Assembly (NCBI RefSeq): GCF_009908165.1
Contig: NZ_JAAAUC010000002.1
Span: 310,001 to 374,000, forward strand
DNA length: 64,000 nucleotides
Source of the DNA: Frigidibacter albus
GTDB taxonomy: Bacteria > Pseudomonadota > Alphaproteobacteria > Rhodobacterales > Rhodobacteraceae
Direction: 5' to 3'
Shown here piece after piece: positions 24,914-34,122 of this stretch; position 1 is the stretch's first letter, and the number at the start of each line of letters is the position of its first letter. The position numbers were made by a program, and so were the translations under genes. A model generated the notes under the pieces. The model was given only the letters and a program-made list of their open reading frames with translations. It made no database searches and was not told the DNA's origin.

Positions 24914-25543
24914 ATGAAAGACCCGATCGATCTTTACATGAACACCCTTGTGCCGATGGTTGTCGAACAGACCAGCCGGGGCGAGCGGGCCTATGACATC
25001 TATTCGCGCCTGCTGAAGGAGCGGATCATCTTCCTGTCGGGTCCGGTGCATGACGGCATGTCGACGCTGATCTGCGCGCAGCTGCTGTTCCTTGAGGCGG
25101 AAAATCCGTCCAAGGAAATCAGCATGTATATCAACAGCCCCGGCGGTGTGGTGACGAGCGGATTGTCGATCTATGACACGATGCAATACATCAAGCCGAA
25201 GGTCTCGACCCTGGTGATCGGGCAGGCGGCCTCGATGGGGTCCTTGCTGCTGACCGCCGGTGAAAAGGGCATGCGCTTCAGCCTGCCCAACAGCCGGGTG
25301 ATGGTGCACCAGCCCTCGGGCGGCTATCAGGGCCAGGCGACGGACATCATGATCCACGCCCGCGAGACCGAGAAGCTGAAGCGCCGGCTGAATGAAATCT
25401 ACGTGAAGCATACCGGGCAGGACCTCGCCACCGTCGAGGCCGCGCTGGAGCGGGACAACTTCATGTCGGCGGAAGACGCCAAGGAATGGGGCCTGATCGA
25501 CGATATCCTCGCCGATCGCGGCAAGGCCGAAGAGGCCAAGTAA
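24914..25543 (+). CDS. clpP: ATP-dependent Clp protease proteolytic subunit
   Basis: Serine protease of the ClpXP/ClpAP machines, forming two stacked heptameric rings. 209 aa. The catalytic Ser107 lies in [11 protein letters not shown] and His132 in VMVHQPSGG; the aspartate follows in the C-terminal third. It includes the short N-terminal propeptide-like region [19 protein letters not shown]. It precedes clpX, separated by a terminator-like hairpin and a new promoter. Confidence 0.97.
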   Translation: MKDPIDLYMNTLVPMVVEQTSRGERAYDIYSRLLKERIIFLSGPVHDGMSTLICAQLLFLEAENPSKEISMYINSPGGVVTSGLSIYDTMQYIKPKVSTLVIGQAASMGSLLLTAGEKGMRFSLPNSRVMVHQPSGGYQGQATDIMIHARETEKLKRRLNEIYVKHTGQDLATVEAALERDNFMSAEDAKEWGLIDDILADRGKAEEAK

Positions 25544-25549
25544 GCACCT

Positions 25550-25587
25550 CCGCCGCGCCCGGCCAGCGCCGGGGCGGCGGGAATTTT
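25550..25587 (+). terminator. Terminator-like hairpin between clpP and clpX
   Basis: A 13-bp GC stem with one bulged base: CCGCCGC (25550-25556) pairs with GCGGCGG (25574-25580), inside which CCCGGC pairs with GCCGGG around the loop CAGC. GAATTTT follows. It should end or reduce clpP transcription before clpX. Confidence 0.7.
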
Positions 25588-25620
25588 GACATTGTGATGA
25601 ACAGGGGCCTGTCCTAGACT
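25586..25620 (+). promoter_or_regulatory. Predicted promoter region of clpX
   Basis: TTGACA (25586-25591) overlaps the terminator T-run. A better spaced pair is TTGTGA (25592-25597), 17 bases, TAGACT (25615-25620). The clpX start is 64 bases on. This suggests clpX can be expressed apart from clpP. Confidence 0.4.
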
Positions 25621-25683
25621 TTCGGGAAAAGGACAGCCCGGGAACGCCGGGGCCACACCCAAGGCAGGCCGCAGAGGATACCG

Positions 25684-26958
25684 ATGGCGAACAATTCCGG
25701 CAGCGACAGCAAGAATACCCTCTACTGCTCATTCTGCGGCAAGAGCCAGCATGAGGTGCGCAAGCTGATCGCGGGCCCGACCGTTTTCATCTGCGATGAA
25801 TGCGTCGAACTGTGCATGGACATCATCCGCGAGGAGACCAAGACCTCGGGGCTTAAGGCGACCGACGGCGTTCCGACGCCGCGCGACATCTGCAAGGTGC
25901 TGGACGATTACGTGATCGGCCAGATCCATGCCAAGCGCGTCCTGTCGGTGGCGGTCCACAACCATTACAAGCGCCTGAACCATGCCTCGAAATCCGCGGA
26001 TATCGAGCTGGCGAAGTCCAACATCCTGCTGATCGGCCCGACCGGCTGTGGCAAGACCCTGCTGGCCCAGACGCTGGCGCGGATCCTGGACGTGCCGTTC
26101 ACGATGGCGGATGCGACCACGTTGACCGAAGCCGGGTATGTCGGCGAGGATGTGGAGAACATCATCCTCAAGCTGCTGCAGGCCAGCGAGTACAACGTCG
26201 AGCGGGCGCAGCGCGGCATCGTCTATATCGACGAGGTCGACAAGATCACCCGCAAGTCCGACAATCCCTCGATCACCCGCGACGTGTCGGGCGAGGGCGT
26301 GCAGCAGGCGCTGCTGAAGATCATGGAGGGCACCGTGGCCTCCGTGCCGCCGCAGGGCGGGCGCAAGCATCCCCAGCAGGAGTTCCTGCAGGTGGACACC
26401 ACCAACATCCTGTTCATCTGTGGCGGCGCCTTTGCCGGGCTGGAGCGGATCATCGCACAGCGCAACAAGGGCTCGGGCATGGGCTTTGGCGCCGATGTCA
26501 AGGATCCCGATGCGCGCGGCGTTGGCGAGATGTTCATGGAGCTGGAACCGGAAGATCTGCTGAAATTCGGGCTGATCCCGGAATTCGTCGGCCGTCTGCC
26601 GGTGATCGCCACGCTGACCGACCTGGACGAAGAGGCGCTGGTCACCATCCTGACCGAGCCGAAGAACGCGCTGGTCAAGCAATACCAGCGGCTGTTCGAC
26701 ATCGAGGGCGTGAAGCTGACCTTCACCGAGGATGCGCTGAAGGCGATCGCCAAGCGCGCCATCAAGCGCAAGACCGGCGCGCGCGGCCTGCGCTCGATCA
26801 TGGAGGATATCCTGCTCGACAGCATGTTCGAGCTGCCTGGGCTGGCGACGGTCGAAGAGGTGGTGGTGAATCTCGATGCGGTGGATACCGCCGGGGCGAA
26901 ACCGCTGCTGATACATTCTGAAGCCAAGAAGGAACCGGCAGCCGCCAAGGCGCGTTGA
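25684..26958 (+). CDS. clpX: ATP-dependent Clp protease ATP-binding subunit ClpX
   Basis: AAA+ unfoldase that delivers substrates to ClpP. 424 aa. The N-terminal zinc-binding domain has four cysteines ([14 protein letters not shown]). Walker A is GPTGCGKT, Walker [10 protein letters not shown], with the pore loop and IGF-type loop regions in normal order. The sensor and C-terminal segment [19 protein letters not shown] is typical. It is followed by a T-rich intrinsic terminator and two copies of the intergenic repeat. Confidence 0.97.
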   Translation: MANNSGSDSKNTLYCSFCGKSQHEVRKLIAGPTVFICDECVELCMDIIREETKTSGLKATDGVPTPRDICKVLDDYVIGQIHAKRVLSVAVHNHYKRLNHASKSADIELAKSNILLIGPTGCGKTLLAQTLARILDVPFTMADATTLTEAGYVGEDVENIILKLLQASEYNVERAQRGIVYIDEVDKITRKSDNPSITRDVSGEGVQQALLKIMEGTVASVPPQGGRKHPQQEFLQVDTTNILFICGGAFAGLERIIAQRNKGSGMGFGADVKDPDARGVGEMFMELEPEDLLKFGLIPEFVGRLPVIATLTDLDEEALVTILTEPKNALVKQYQRLFDIEGVKLTFTEDALKAIAKRAIKRKTGARGLRSIMEDILLDSMFELPGLATVEEVVVNLDAVDTAGAKPLLIHSEAKKEPAAAKAR

Positions 26959-26979
26959 TCCGGTGTCTCGAAGGTGTTG

Positions 26980-27013
26980 AAAGGGCGGTCCTGCAAAAGG
27001 GGCCGCCTTTTTT
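26980..27013 (+). terminator. Intrinsic terminator of clpX
   Basis: AAAGGGCGGTCC pairs with GGGGCCGCCTTT, with one bulge and a G-U wobble, around the loop TGCAAAA. TTTTTT follows. It lies 22 bases after the clpX stop. Confidence 0.8.
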
Positions 27014-27030
27014 ACGTGCCGCCCTTGGCC

Positions 27031-27083
27031 GGCGCCGGGGGCGCCGCCCCCGGACCCCCGGGATATTTTCCCCAGCAAGAATG
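27031..27083 (+). repeat. Terminator-like intergenic repeat, copy E
   Basis: GCCGGGGGCGCCGCCCCCGG hairpin, then ACCCCCGGGATATTTTCCCCAGCAAGAAT. Forward-type, downstream of the plus-strand clpX gene and behind its T-run terminator. Confidence 0.8.
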
Positions 27084-27100
27084 AGGGGCGCCCGCGTCCG

Positions 27101-27163
27101 CTTTTGCCTTTTCAAAATATCCTCGGGGGGCGCGGGGGGCAGACGGCCCCCCGCCTTCTTTCG
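27101..27163 (-). repeat. Terminator-like intergenic repeat, copy F
   Basis: Variant form: TTTTGCCTTTTCAAAATATCC, then TCGGGGGGCGCGGGGGGC and the complementary GGCCCCCCGCC arm, ending TTCTTTCG. It is inverted relative to copy E and is the only copy that does not follow a gene on its own strand. Confidence 0.8.
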
Positions 27164-27277
27164 TGGGGGGTGCCGGCGGCGACCCGCGTGCGCTGTCCTA
27201 GGCTCTGGACCTCGGCCCGCGCTCTTGTATAAGGGACGCAGCCTGTTTGCGGCCTGATCCTGCGGAGAGAGTCCCCG

Positions 27278-27652
27278 ATGAAATTCCTGCTTCGCCTGCT
27301 GACCTGGTGGAACGGCCAGACGCTTGGCACCCAGATCTTCACCGCGCGCCGCGGCGTGAAGGTGGGCGAGGATGATCAGGGCAACATCTTCTACCGCACC
27401 GCTGACGACAAGCGCCGCTGGGTGATCTACAACGGCGAATCCGAGGCGAGCCGGGTCTCTCCCGACTGGCATGGCTGGCTGCATTTCACCTGGGACGAGA
27501 GCCCGGTCGATGCGCCGCTGCCGCGCAAGGCCTGGGAAAAGCCGCATGTGGAAAACCTGACCGGCACCGCCGCCGCCTATGCTCCCACCGGCTCGATCCG
27601 CCGCGCGGCCCCGGCCGAACGGCGCGATTACGAGGCCTGGCAACCGGAATAG
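27278..27652 (+). CDS. NADH:ubiquinone oxidoreductase subunit NDUFA12 family
   Basis: 124 aa. Accessory subunit of respiratory complex I, shared by alphaproteobacteria and mitochondria (B17.2). Conserved text is [43 protein letters not shown], and [16 protein letters not shown], the family hallmark. It is soluble with no signal peptide and is expected at the matrix-side arm. It starts a plus-strand run with mlaD (four bases after its stop) and a DUF2155 gene, a grouping conserved in the family. Confidence 0.93.
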   Translation: MKFLLRLLTWWNGQTLGTQIFTARRGVKVGEDDQGNIFYRTADDKRRWVIYNGESEASRVSPDWHGWLHFTWDESPVDAPLPRKAWEKPHVENLTGTAAAYAPTGSIRRAAPAERRDYEAWQPE

Positions 27653-27656
27653 CCCC

Positions 27657-28130
27657 ATGTCCGAGACACGCGCAGAAATCCTGACCGGCGCCGCGGTGCT
27701 GGCCGTGGCCCTTGGCTTTGCAATCTATGCGGGGCTTGGCTCCGGCCTTGGCACGCCTTCGGGGAACTATGAGCTGAAGGCCAGCTTCCGGTCGGTCGAG
27801 GGCATCGATATCGGCACCGATGTGCGGCTGGCGGGGGTGAAGGTCGGCAGCGTCACCTCGCTGGCGCTCAACCCGGCGACCTTCTTTGCCGATGCGACGG
27901 TGGCGGTGCGGGACGATATCCTGATGCCCGAGGACAGCGCGATTCTGGTGTCCTCCGAGGGGTTGCTTGGCGGGTCGTTCGTCGAGCTGGTGCCTGGTGG
28001 CAGCCCGATCAACCTCGAGCCCGGGGCCGAGATCGAGGATACCCAAGGCGCGGTCAGCATCCTGTCGCTGATGATGGCCTTTGCGGGTGGCGGCGGCGAT
28101 GACGCGCCTGCCGAAGGGGCGGCGGAGTGA
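27657..28130 (+). CDS. mlaD: MlaD family lipid-transport protein
   Basis: 157 aa. One N-terminal membrane anchor (ILTGAAVLAVALGFAIYAGLG) then a single MCE domain (YELKASFRSVEGIDIGTDVRLAGVKVGSVTSLAL; SSEGLLGGSFVELVPGG). In E. coli MlaD forms a periplasmic hexamer on the MlaFEB ABC transporter that moves phospholipids between membranes. The other mla genes are not in this window. The following gene starts within its stop codon (GTGA). Confidence 0.92.
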   Translation: MSETRAEILTGAAVLAVALGFAIYAGLGSGLGTPSGNYELKASFRSVEGIDIGTDVRLAGVKVGSVTSLALNPATFFADATVAVRDDILMPEDSAILVSSEGLLGGSFVELVPGGSPINLEPGAEIEDTQGAVSILSLMMAFAGGGGDDAPAEGAAE

Positions 28131-28603
28131 ACCGCAGCCGCTTCGCCTGGCCCCTGCTGGCGGCCCTGCTGCTGGCGAGCCCGCTGGAGGCGCAGGAGGG
28201 CGAGGGTGAGCCGCTGCCGCTGGAGGAGTTCGGCATCGAGGAATTGCCGGCGCTGCCGGTGACGCCCGAGGCGCTGCAGCCCGAAAGCTCGGTCGATTCC
28301 GAGGCGGCCGGCGCCGTGACTTCGGCCCCCGGCGCGCTGCTGCGCGGGCTCGACCGGGTGACAGGGCAGAGCGTCGATGTGACGCTGCAAACTGGCCAGA
28401 CCCAGCCGATGTTCCGGCTGGAGGTGAGCCTGTCCGATTGCCGCTTTCCAACCAATGATCCCAGCTCGGATGCCTTCGCGCATCTGACCATCCGCGACCG
28501 CGGCGAGGTGGTGTTCAACGGCTGGATGACCGCCGCCAGCCCGGCGCTGTGGGCCTTGGACCATCCGCGCTATGACGTGTGGGTTCTGGGCTGCAGCGAC
28601 TGA
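28127..28603 (+). CDS. DUF2155 domain-containing secreted protein
   Basis: 158 aa from GTG overlapping the mlaD stop. The signal peptide is RFAWPLLAALLLASPLEAQ. After an acidic spacer, the conserved domain runs from about residue 75 (VDVTLQTGQTQPMFRLEVSLSDCRFP) to the C terminus (WMTAASPALWALDHPRYDVWVLGC). The two cysteines may form a disulphide in the periplasm. Function unknown; coupling to mlaD suggests an envelope role. Its end is one base from that of the convergent aat gene. Confidence 0.88.
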   Translation: MNRSRFAWPLLAALLLASPLEAQEGEGEPLPLEEFGIEELPALPVTPEALQPESSVDSEAAGAVTSAPGALLRGLDRVTGQSVDVTLQTGQTQPMFRLEVSLSDCRFPTNDPSSDAFAHLTIRDRGEVVFNGWMTAASPALWALDHPRYDVWVLGCSD

Positions 28604-28604
28604 T

Positions 28605-29243
28605 CTAGCGCAGGAGGCTCGCCGCGTCCGGCAGCGGGCCTGCGGGGCCAAAGCGCACGGCGCGCTGCGCCACTGCAGGTTCCAGCAGCTTGCGGAAGGC
28701 GGCGCGGGGCAGTTCGATCCCGCCAAGGCGCGCCAGATGCGGGGTCAGGAACTGGGTGTCGAGCAGGGTGAAGCCTTGGAAGCGCAGCCGGTCCACCAGC
28801 CAGACCAGCGCCGCCTTGGACGCATCGGTGCGGGTGGAGAACATGCTTTCCGCGAAGAAGGCCGCGCCCACCGCCACCCCGAACACGCCGCCGACCAGAG
28901 CGCCGTCTTGTCGCACAGCGATGCAATGGGCATGGCCCGCCGCGTGCAGCGCCGTGTAGAGCCGCATGAGGGCGGGGTTGATCCAGGTTTCCTCGCGGTT
29001 CGCGCAGGCAGTGACCACCTCGGCGAAATCGGTATCGGCGCTGGCGGTGAAGCTGCCGCGGCGCATCCGCCGGGCCAGCGAGCGCGAGATGTGGAAGCCG
29101 TCGAGCGGCAGGATCCCGCGGATGCGTGGCTCGATCAGCCCGAAGGTGGGATCGTCGCGGTGCTCGGCCATCGGGAAGGCGCCGGCGGCATAGACCTCCA
29201 GCATCAGAAGCGGCGGCACCTCGCGCAAAGGCGCCGCCGTCAT
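28605..29243 (-). CDS. aat: Leucyl/phenylalanyl-tRNA--protein transferase
   Basis: Adds Leu or Phe to N-terminal Lys/Arg, making substrates for the ClpS-ClpAP N-end rule pathway. 212 aa. Motifs are LLLEVYAAGAFPMAEHRDD, RGILPLDGFHISRSLARRMRRG, ETWINPALMRLYTALHAAGHAHCIAVRQDG and GGVFGVAVGAAFFAESMFS. Found 47 bases downstream of accC on the same strand, as in many alphaproteobacteria. Confidence 0.95.
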   Translation of the reverse strand: MTAAPLREVPPLLMLEVYAAGAFPMAEHRDDPTFGLIEPRIRGILPLDGFHISRSLARRMRRGSFTASADTDFAEVVTACANREETWINPALMRLYTALHAAGHAHCIAVRQDGALVGGVFGVAVGAAFFAESMFSTRTDASKAALVWLVDRLRFQGFTLLDTQFLTPHLARLGGIELPRAAFRKLLEPAVAQRAVRFGPAGPLPDAASLLR

Positions 29244-29289
29244 CGGGCAAGGCCCGACGGGAGGGGCAGGGCGCCGGGGCGCCCCGCGA

Positions 29290-30636
29290 TCAGGCGAAGG
29301 TCTCGGCCAGCCACCGTTCCAGCCAATGGATCGAGTAATTGCCCTTCAGGATATCAGGTTCCTCCAGCAGCGCATGGAACAGCGGCACGGTGGTATCGAC
29401 CCCGTCGACGATCAGCTCGCCAAGCGCGCGTTTCAGCCTGGCCAGCGCCTCGGGCCGGTCGCGGCCATGCACGATCAGTTTGCCGATCAGGCTGTCGTAA
29501 TAGGGCGGGATCGTGTAGCCGGCATAAAGCGCCGAATCCATCCGCACACCCAGACCGCCCGGCGCGTGGAACACGTTCACCCGGCCGGGGCAGGGCGAGA
29601 AGTTCGGCAGTTTCTCGGCGTTGATCCGCACCTCGATGGCATGGCCGTTCAGCATCAGATCCTTCTGTTCGAAGGACATCGGCATCCCCGAGGCCACGCG
29701 GATCTGCTCGCGCACGAGGTCCACGCCGAAGATCGCCTCGGTCACCGGATGTTCCACCTGCAGGCGGGTGTTCATCTCGATGAAGTAGAAATCGCCGTCC
29801 TCATAGAGAAACTCGATGGTGCCGGCACCGATATAGTTGATCGCGGCTACCGCATCGGCGCAGACCTTGCCGATCCGGTCGCGGGTTTCCTGGTCGATGG
29901 CGGGGCCGGGGGCTTCCTCGAACACCTTCTGGTGGCGGCGCTGCAAGGAACAGTCGCGCTCGCCCAGATGCACTGCCTTGCCCTTGCCATCGCCGAAGAC
30001 CTGGATCTCGATATGGCGGGGGCGCTGCAGGTATTTCTCGATATAGACCTCGTCGTTGCCGAAGGCCGCCTTGGATTCCGCCCGCGCGGTGCGGAAGGCC
30101 ACTTCCAGCGCCTCGGCATCGCGCGCAACCTTCATGCCGCGGCCGCCGCCGCCCGCCGTGGCCTTTATGATGACCGGATAGCCGATCTCGGCCGAGATGC
30201 GCTTGGCCTCCTCGACCGTGGCAACGCCGCCTTCCGATCCCGGAACGCAAGGCACGCCAAGCCGGCGCATGGTGTCCTTGGCGGTGATCTTGTCGCCCAT
30301 CACCCGGATATGCTCGGCCGTCGGGCCGATGAAGCCGATGTCATGGTCTTCCAGCACCTGCACGAAGGCGGCGTTTTCCGACAGGAAGCCATAGCCGGGA
30401 TGGATCGCGTCGGCGCCGGTGATCTCGCAGGCGGAGACGATGGCCGGCACCGAGAGGTAGCTTTCGGATGAGGGCGGCGGGCCGATGCAGACAGACTCGT
30501 CGGCCATCCGCACATGCATGGCGTCGCTGTCGGCCGTGGAATGCACCGCGACAGACTTGATGCCCATCTCGCGGCAGGCCCGGATGACGCGGAGCGCGAT
30601 TTCGCCCCGGTTGGCGATCAGGATCTTCTCGAACAT
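29290..30636 (-). CDS. accC: Acetyl-CoA carboxylase biotin carboxylase subunit
   Basis: ATP-grasp enzyme that carboxylates biotin on AccB, the first half-reaction of fatty acid synthesis. 448 aa from ATG 30636 (MFEKILIANRGEIALRVIRAC), the conserved family start; an in-frame GTG at 30648 adds four residues. Key segments are the ATP-binding GGGGRGMKVARD, YIEKYLQRPRHIEIQVFGDG and EMNTRLQVEHPVTE. It lies 13 bases after accB in one operon. Confidence 0.97.
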   Translation of the reverse strand: MFEKILIANRGEIALRVIRACREMGIKSVAVHSTADSDAMHVRMADESVCIGPPPSSESYLSVPAIVSACEITGADAIHPGYGFLSENAAFVQVLEDHDIGFIGPTAEHIRVMGDKITAKDTMRRLGVPCVPGSEGGVATVEEAKRISAEIGYPVIIKATAGGGGRGMKVARDAEALEVAFRTARAESKAAFGNDEVYIEKYLQRPRHIEIQVFGDGKGKAVHLGERDCSLQRRHQKVFEEAPGPAIDQETRDRIGKVCADAVAAINYIGAGTIEFLYEDGDFYFIEMNTRLQVEHPVTEAIFGVDLVREQIRVASGMPMSFEQKDLMLNGHAIEVRINAEKLPNFSPCPGRVNVFHAPGGLGVRMDSALYAGYTIPPYYDSLIGKLIVHGRDRPEALARLKRALGELIVDGVDTTVPLFHALLEEPDILKGNYSIHWLERWLAETFA

Positions 30637-30649
30637 CGGTCTGGTCACC

Positions 30650-31129
30650 TTACTCGACGATCATCAGCGGGGCGCCGTATTCCACCGCGCTGCCATCCTC
30701 GACAAGAATGCGCTTCACGGTGCCGGATTTCGGCGCCGGGATGTGGTTCATCGTTTTCATCGCCTCGACGATCAGCAGCGTCTGGCCTTCCTTGACCGCG
30801 TCGCCCACCGCCACGAAGGGCGTCGCGCCGGGTTCGGCGGCCAGATACACGGTGCCGACCATCGGCGAGGCCACGGCGCCCGGGTGGCGCGCCGGATCCT
30901 CGGCAGGGGCAGGCGCAGCGGCCGGGGCTGCCAGCGCGGCCGGGGCAGGCGCTGCGGCATAGACCGGCGCCGCGGCAGCCACGGGGGCCTGCTTGACGAC
31001 CCGCACTTCGAGGCTGTCATTCTCGCCGTATTCGCGCATCACCGCCAGCTCGGTCAGGTCGTTCTTGTTCAGAAGTTCCGCCAGCGCCTGGATGAAGGCC
31101 ACGTCGGTTTCATGGGGATGTTTGGTCAT
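30650..31129 (-). CDS. accB: Acetyl-CoA carboxylase biotin carboxyl carrier protein
   Basis: 159 aa. N-terminal helical region (VAFIQALAELLNKNDLTELAVMREYGENDSLEVRV), an Ala/Pro linker (about 50-80), then the biotinyl domain with the target lysine in VEAMKTMNHIPA. A weak promoter is possible upstream: TATAAC at 31195-31190 with TTTCCT 17 bases further. It is the first gene of accB-accC-aat and is divergent from preT. Confidence 0.96.
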   Translation of the reverse strand: MTKHPHETDVAFIQALAELLNKNDLTELAVMREYGENDSLEVRVVKQAPVAAAAPVYAAAPAPAALAAPAAAPAPAEDPARHPGAVASPMVGTVYLAAEPGATPFVAVGDAVKEGQTLLIVEAMKTMNHIPAPKSGTVKRILVEDGSAVEYGAPLMIVE

Positions 31130-31328
31130 TACCGTCCTCGGAAGGTGTTGTGCCGCCCGTCTGTCGCGGGCTCCGCCTTGGTCGCTGGGGTTATACGCGA
31201 GAGCAGGGGGGGAGGAAAGCCGCGAGTTTGCCCGGGGCCGGCAGCCGTGGCGCGGTTAAAATCCGGGCAGATTTTTCCGGATTTGCCGCTGATCTGCGCG
31301 GCGGGGCCGGGCGGCGGGGCAGCTTGAT

Positions 31329-31344
31329 TTTACCATTTGATAAA
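31329..31344. promoter_or_regulatory. Weak RutR-like palindrome upstream of preT
   Basis: TTTACCATTTGATAAA matches 11 of 14 specified bases of the E. coli RutR consensus TTGACCA-N2-TGGTCAA. It lies 52 bases before the preT start in an AT-rich patch unusual for this window. A promoter with the geometry seen at the other two sites is not evident, so this is the least certain of the three. Confidence 0.35.
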
Positions 31345-31396
31345 AAACAGGACCTATGCCAGCCTTTCCCGATAAAGCAAAGCCAGGGAGGTCCGA

Positions 31397-32743
31397 TTGA
31401 CCAACAGCCAGCTGACACCCGGCATCGTTCCGGGCCGGCTTCCGCCGCAAGCCTATGCCGCGAATTTCGCCGATATCGCCCCGCCGCTGGACGCGCATGA
31501 AGTGCGGGTGGCCGCGGATCGCTGCTACTTCTGCCATGACGCGCCCTGCGTGACGGCCTGTCCGACCGAGATCGACATTCCGCTGTTCATCCGGCAGATC
31601 GCCACCGGCACGCCCGAGGCGGCGGCGCGAACCATCTTCTCGCAGAACATCCTTGGCGGCATCTGCGCCCGGGTCTGCCCCACCGAAACCCTCTGCGAGG
31701 GTGCCTGCGTGCGCGAGGCGGCCGAGGGCAAGCCGGTGGAAATCGCCCGCCTGCAGCGCCACGCGACCGATACGCTGATGGCAAGGAACGCGCATCCCTT
31801 CACCCGCGCCGCGCCCACCGGCAAGCGTGTGGCGGTGGTCGGCGCGGGCCCGGCGGGTCTGGCGGCGGCGCATAGGCTGGCGCTGAAGGGCCATGATGTC
31901 ACCTTGCTGGATGCGCGCCCCAAGGGCGGTGGGCTGAACGAATACGGCATCGCCGCCTACAAGACCGCGGGCGGGTTCGCGCAGGCGGAACTCGATTGGC
32001 TGATGGGCATCGGCGGCATCACCCTGAAACCCGGGCTCGCGCTCGGCCGCGACCTGACGCTGGCCGAGCTGCAATCGGGCCATGACGCGGTGTTCCTCGG
32101 CCTCGGGCTCGGCGGGGTCAATGCGCTCCGGGCCGAGGGCGAGGACAAGGCGCACGTGCTGCCCGCCACCGACTTCATCCGCGAGCTGCGGCAGGCGGCG
32201 GACCTCGCCGCCCTGCCCATCGGCCGCGAGGTGGTGGTGATCGGCGGCGGCATGACCGCCATCGACGCCGCCGTGCAGGCGCGGCTGCTGGGGGCAGAGA
32301 CGGTGACGCTGGTCTATCGCCGCTCGAAGGCGGCGATGGGCGCCAGCACGGTCGAGCAGGATCACGCCACGCAGAACGGCGTGCGCATCATCTGCAACGC
32401 CGCCCCCGTGCGCCTCCTCGGCAACGGCGCGGTGGCCGAGGTGGAGTTCGCCTATACCGAGGAGCGAGAGACGGGGCTTCACCTGCTGCCGCAGACCTTC
32501 CGCCTCAAGGCTGATCAGGTGTTCAAGGCCATCGGCCAGACCCTCGAGCCGGTGCCGGAGGGCATCGCCATCGACGGCGGCAAGATCGCCATCACTGGCG
32601 CCGGGCGCACCAGCATCTCGGGTGTCTGGGCCGGGGGCGATTGCGCGCAGGGCGGCGACGATCTGACCGTGGCGGCGGCGGCCGAGGGCCGCGATGCCGC
32701 GATGGACATTCACCTTTACCTGATGGGGGCCGACCATGGCTGA
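31397..32743 (+). CDS. preT: NAD-dependent dihydropyrimidine dehydrogenase subunit PreT
   Basis: 448 aa, usual for PreT. With PreA it reduces uracil and thymine to the 5,6-dihydro forms, or works in reverse. N-terminal iron-sulphur cysteines appear in CYFCHDAPCVTACPTEIDIP and CARVCPTETLCEGACV. Two nucleotide-binding folds follow: VAVVGAGPAGLAAAHRLALKGHDVTLLDA (FAD) and VVVIGGGMTAIDAAVQARLLGAETVTLVYRR (NAD). The C-terminal GVWAGGDCAQGGDDLTVAAAAEGRDAA closes the FAD site. It overlaps preA by eight bases. Confidence 0.95.
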   Translation: MTNSQLTPGIVPGRLPPQAYAANFADIAPPLDAHEVRVAADRCYFCHDAPCVTACPTEIDIPLFIRQIATGTPEAAARTIFSQNILGGICARVCPTETLCEGACVREAAEGKPVEIARLQRHATDTLMARNAHPFTRAAPTGKRVAVVGAGPAGLAAAHRLALKGHDVTLLDARPKGGGLNEYGIAAYKTAGGFAQAELDWLMGIGGITLKPGLALGRDLTLAELQSGHDAVFLGLGLGGVNALRAEGEDKAHVLPATDFIRELRQAADLAALPIGREVVVIGGGMTAIDAAVQARLLGAETVTLVYRRSKAAMGASTVEQDHATQNGVRIICNAAPVRLLGNGAVAEVEFAYTEERETGLHLLPQTFRLKADQVFKAIGQTLEPVPEGIAIDGGKIAITGAGRTSISGVWAGGDCAQGGDDLTVAAAAEGRDAAMDIHLYLMGADHG

Positions 32744-34037
32744 CCTGACCACAACCTTCATCGGCATCAAGTCCCCCAACCCGTTCTGGCTCGCCTCCGC
32801 GCCGCCGACCGACAAGGAATACAACGTCCGCCGCGCGTTTCAGGCGGGCTGGGGCGGCGTGGTGTGGAAGACCCTCGGCTCGGAAGGCCCCCCCGTCGTC
32901 AACGTCAACGGCCCGCGCTATGGCGTGATCCACGGCGCCGACCGCCGGGTGCTGGGGATCAACAATATCGAGCTGATCACCGACCGCCCGCTGGAGGTGA
33001 ACCTGCGCGAGATCAAGTCGGTCAAGCGCGACTGGCCGGACCGCGCGCTGATCATCAGCCTGATGGTGCCTTGCGACGAGGAGTCGTGGAAGGACATCCT
33101 CGCCCGCATCGAGGATACCGGCGCCGACGGGGTGGAGCTGAACTTCGGCTGCCCGCATGGCATGGCCGAGCGCGGCATGGGAAGCGCCGTCGGGCAGGTG
33201 CCCGAATATATCGAGATGGTCACGCGCTGGGTGAAGACGCACTCCCGCATGCCCTGCATCGTCAAGCTGACCCCCAACATCTCCGACATCCGCAAACCGG
33301 CCGAGGCGGCAAAACGCGGCGGGGCGGATGCGGTGTCGCTCATCAACACCATCAACTCCATCACCTCCGTCAACCTCGACGATTTCGCGCCCGAGCCGAT
33401 GATCGACGGCAAGGGCACCCATGGCGGTTATTGCGGCCCGGCGGTGAAGCCCATCGCGCTGAACATGGTGGCGGAAATCGCCCGCAGTGCCGAAACCCGC
33501 GGCCTGCCGATCAGCGGCATCGGCGGCGTCACCACCTGGCGCGACGCGGCAGAGTTCATGGCGCTTGGCGCGGGCAATGTGCAGGTCTGCACCGCGGCGA
33601 TGACCTATGGGTTCAAGATCGTGCAGGAGATGATCTCGGGCCTGTCGGATTACATGGACCGCAAGGGATTCACCTCCACCGCTGAGCTTGTCGGCCGCGC
33701 GGTGCCCAATGTCACCGACTGGCAGTTCCTGAACCTCAACTACATCACCAAGGCGCAGATCGACCAGGATCTCTGCATCAGCTGCGGGCGCTGCTACGCG
33801 GCTTGCGAGGATACCAGCCATCAGGCGATCGCCATGTCGCCTGGCCGCGTGTTCACGGTGAAGGACGAGGAATGCGTCGCCTGCAACCTTTGCCTCGACG
33901 TCTGCCCGGTCGAGAATTGCATCACCATGCGCGAACTGCCGCAGGGCGAGGTCGATCCGCGCACGGGGAAGGTCGTCTCGGGCTACGCCAACTGGACCAG
34001 CCACCCCAACAACCCGATGGCGCGGGCGGCGGAGTAG
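32736..34037 (+). CDS. preA: NAD-dependent dihydropyrimidine dehydrogenase subunit PreA
   Basis: 433 aa. FMN-binding TIM barrel related to dihydroorotate dehydrogenase. The active-site loop reads LNFGCPHGMAERGMGSAVGQ, where the Cys corresponds to the general acid of mammalian DPD. The C-terminal ferredoxin domain has two 4Fe-4S motifs, CISCGRCYAAC and CVACNLCLDVC. It performs pyrimidine reduction using electrons from PreT. Ring opening downstream is done by the dihydropyrimidinase encoded at 42333-43784. Confidence 0.96.
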   Translation: MADLTTTFIGIKSPNPFWLASAPPTDKEYNVRRAFQAGWGGVVWKTLGSEGPPVVNVNGPRYGVIHGADRRVLGINNIELITDRPLEVNLREIKSVKRDWPDRALIISLMVPCDEESWKDILARIEDTGADGVELNFGCPHGMAERGMGSAVGQVPEYIEMVTRWVKTHSRMPCIVKLTPNISDIRKPAEAAKRGGADAVSLINTINSITSVNLDDFAPEPMIDGKGTHGGYCGPAVKPIALNMVAEIARSAETRGLPISGIGGVTTWRDAAEFMALGAGNVQVCTAAMTYGFKIVQEMISGLSDYMDRKGFTSTAELVGRAVPNVTDWQFLNLNYITKAQIDQDLCISCGRCYAACEDTSHQAIAMSPGRVFTVKDEECVACNLCLDVCPVENCITMRELPQGEVDPRTGKVVSGYANWTSHPNNPMARAAE

Positions 34038-34051
34038 GGCGGGCACTCTCC

Positions 34052-34116
34052 CCTCTTTGCCTTTTCCAAATATCCTCGGGGGGCGCGGGGGGCGGAAGGC
34101 CCCCCGCTTCTTTCGG
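34052..34116 (-). repeat. Terminator-like intergenic repeat, copy G
   Basis: CTTTGCCTTTTCCAAATATCC, then TCGGGGGGCGCGGGGGGC and GGCCCCCCGC, ending TTCTTTCGG. It lies in the 85-base gap between preA and the convergent regulator gene, oriented to terminate the minus-strand gene. Nearly identical to copies F and H. Confidence 0.8.
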
Positions 34117-34122
34117 TGACCC

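Larger units (their letters stand above)
26959..27277. other. 319-base gene-free stretch after clpX
   Basis: Holds the clpX terminator (26980-27013), intergenic repeat copies E and F in inverted order, and about 110 bases before the NDUFA12 gene with no recognisable gene. GTATAAGG near 27225-27232 may be part of the NDUFA12 promoter. Confidence 0.6.
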
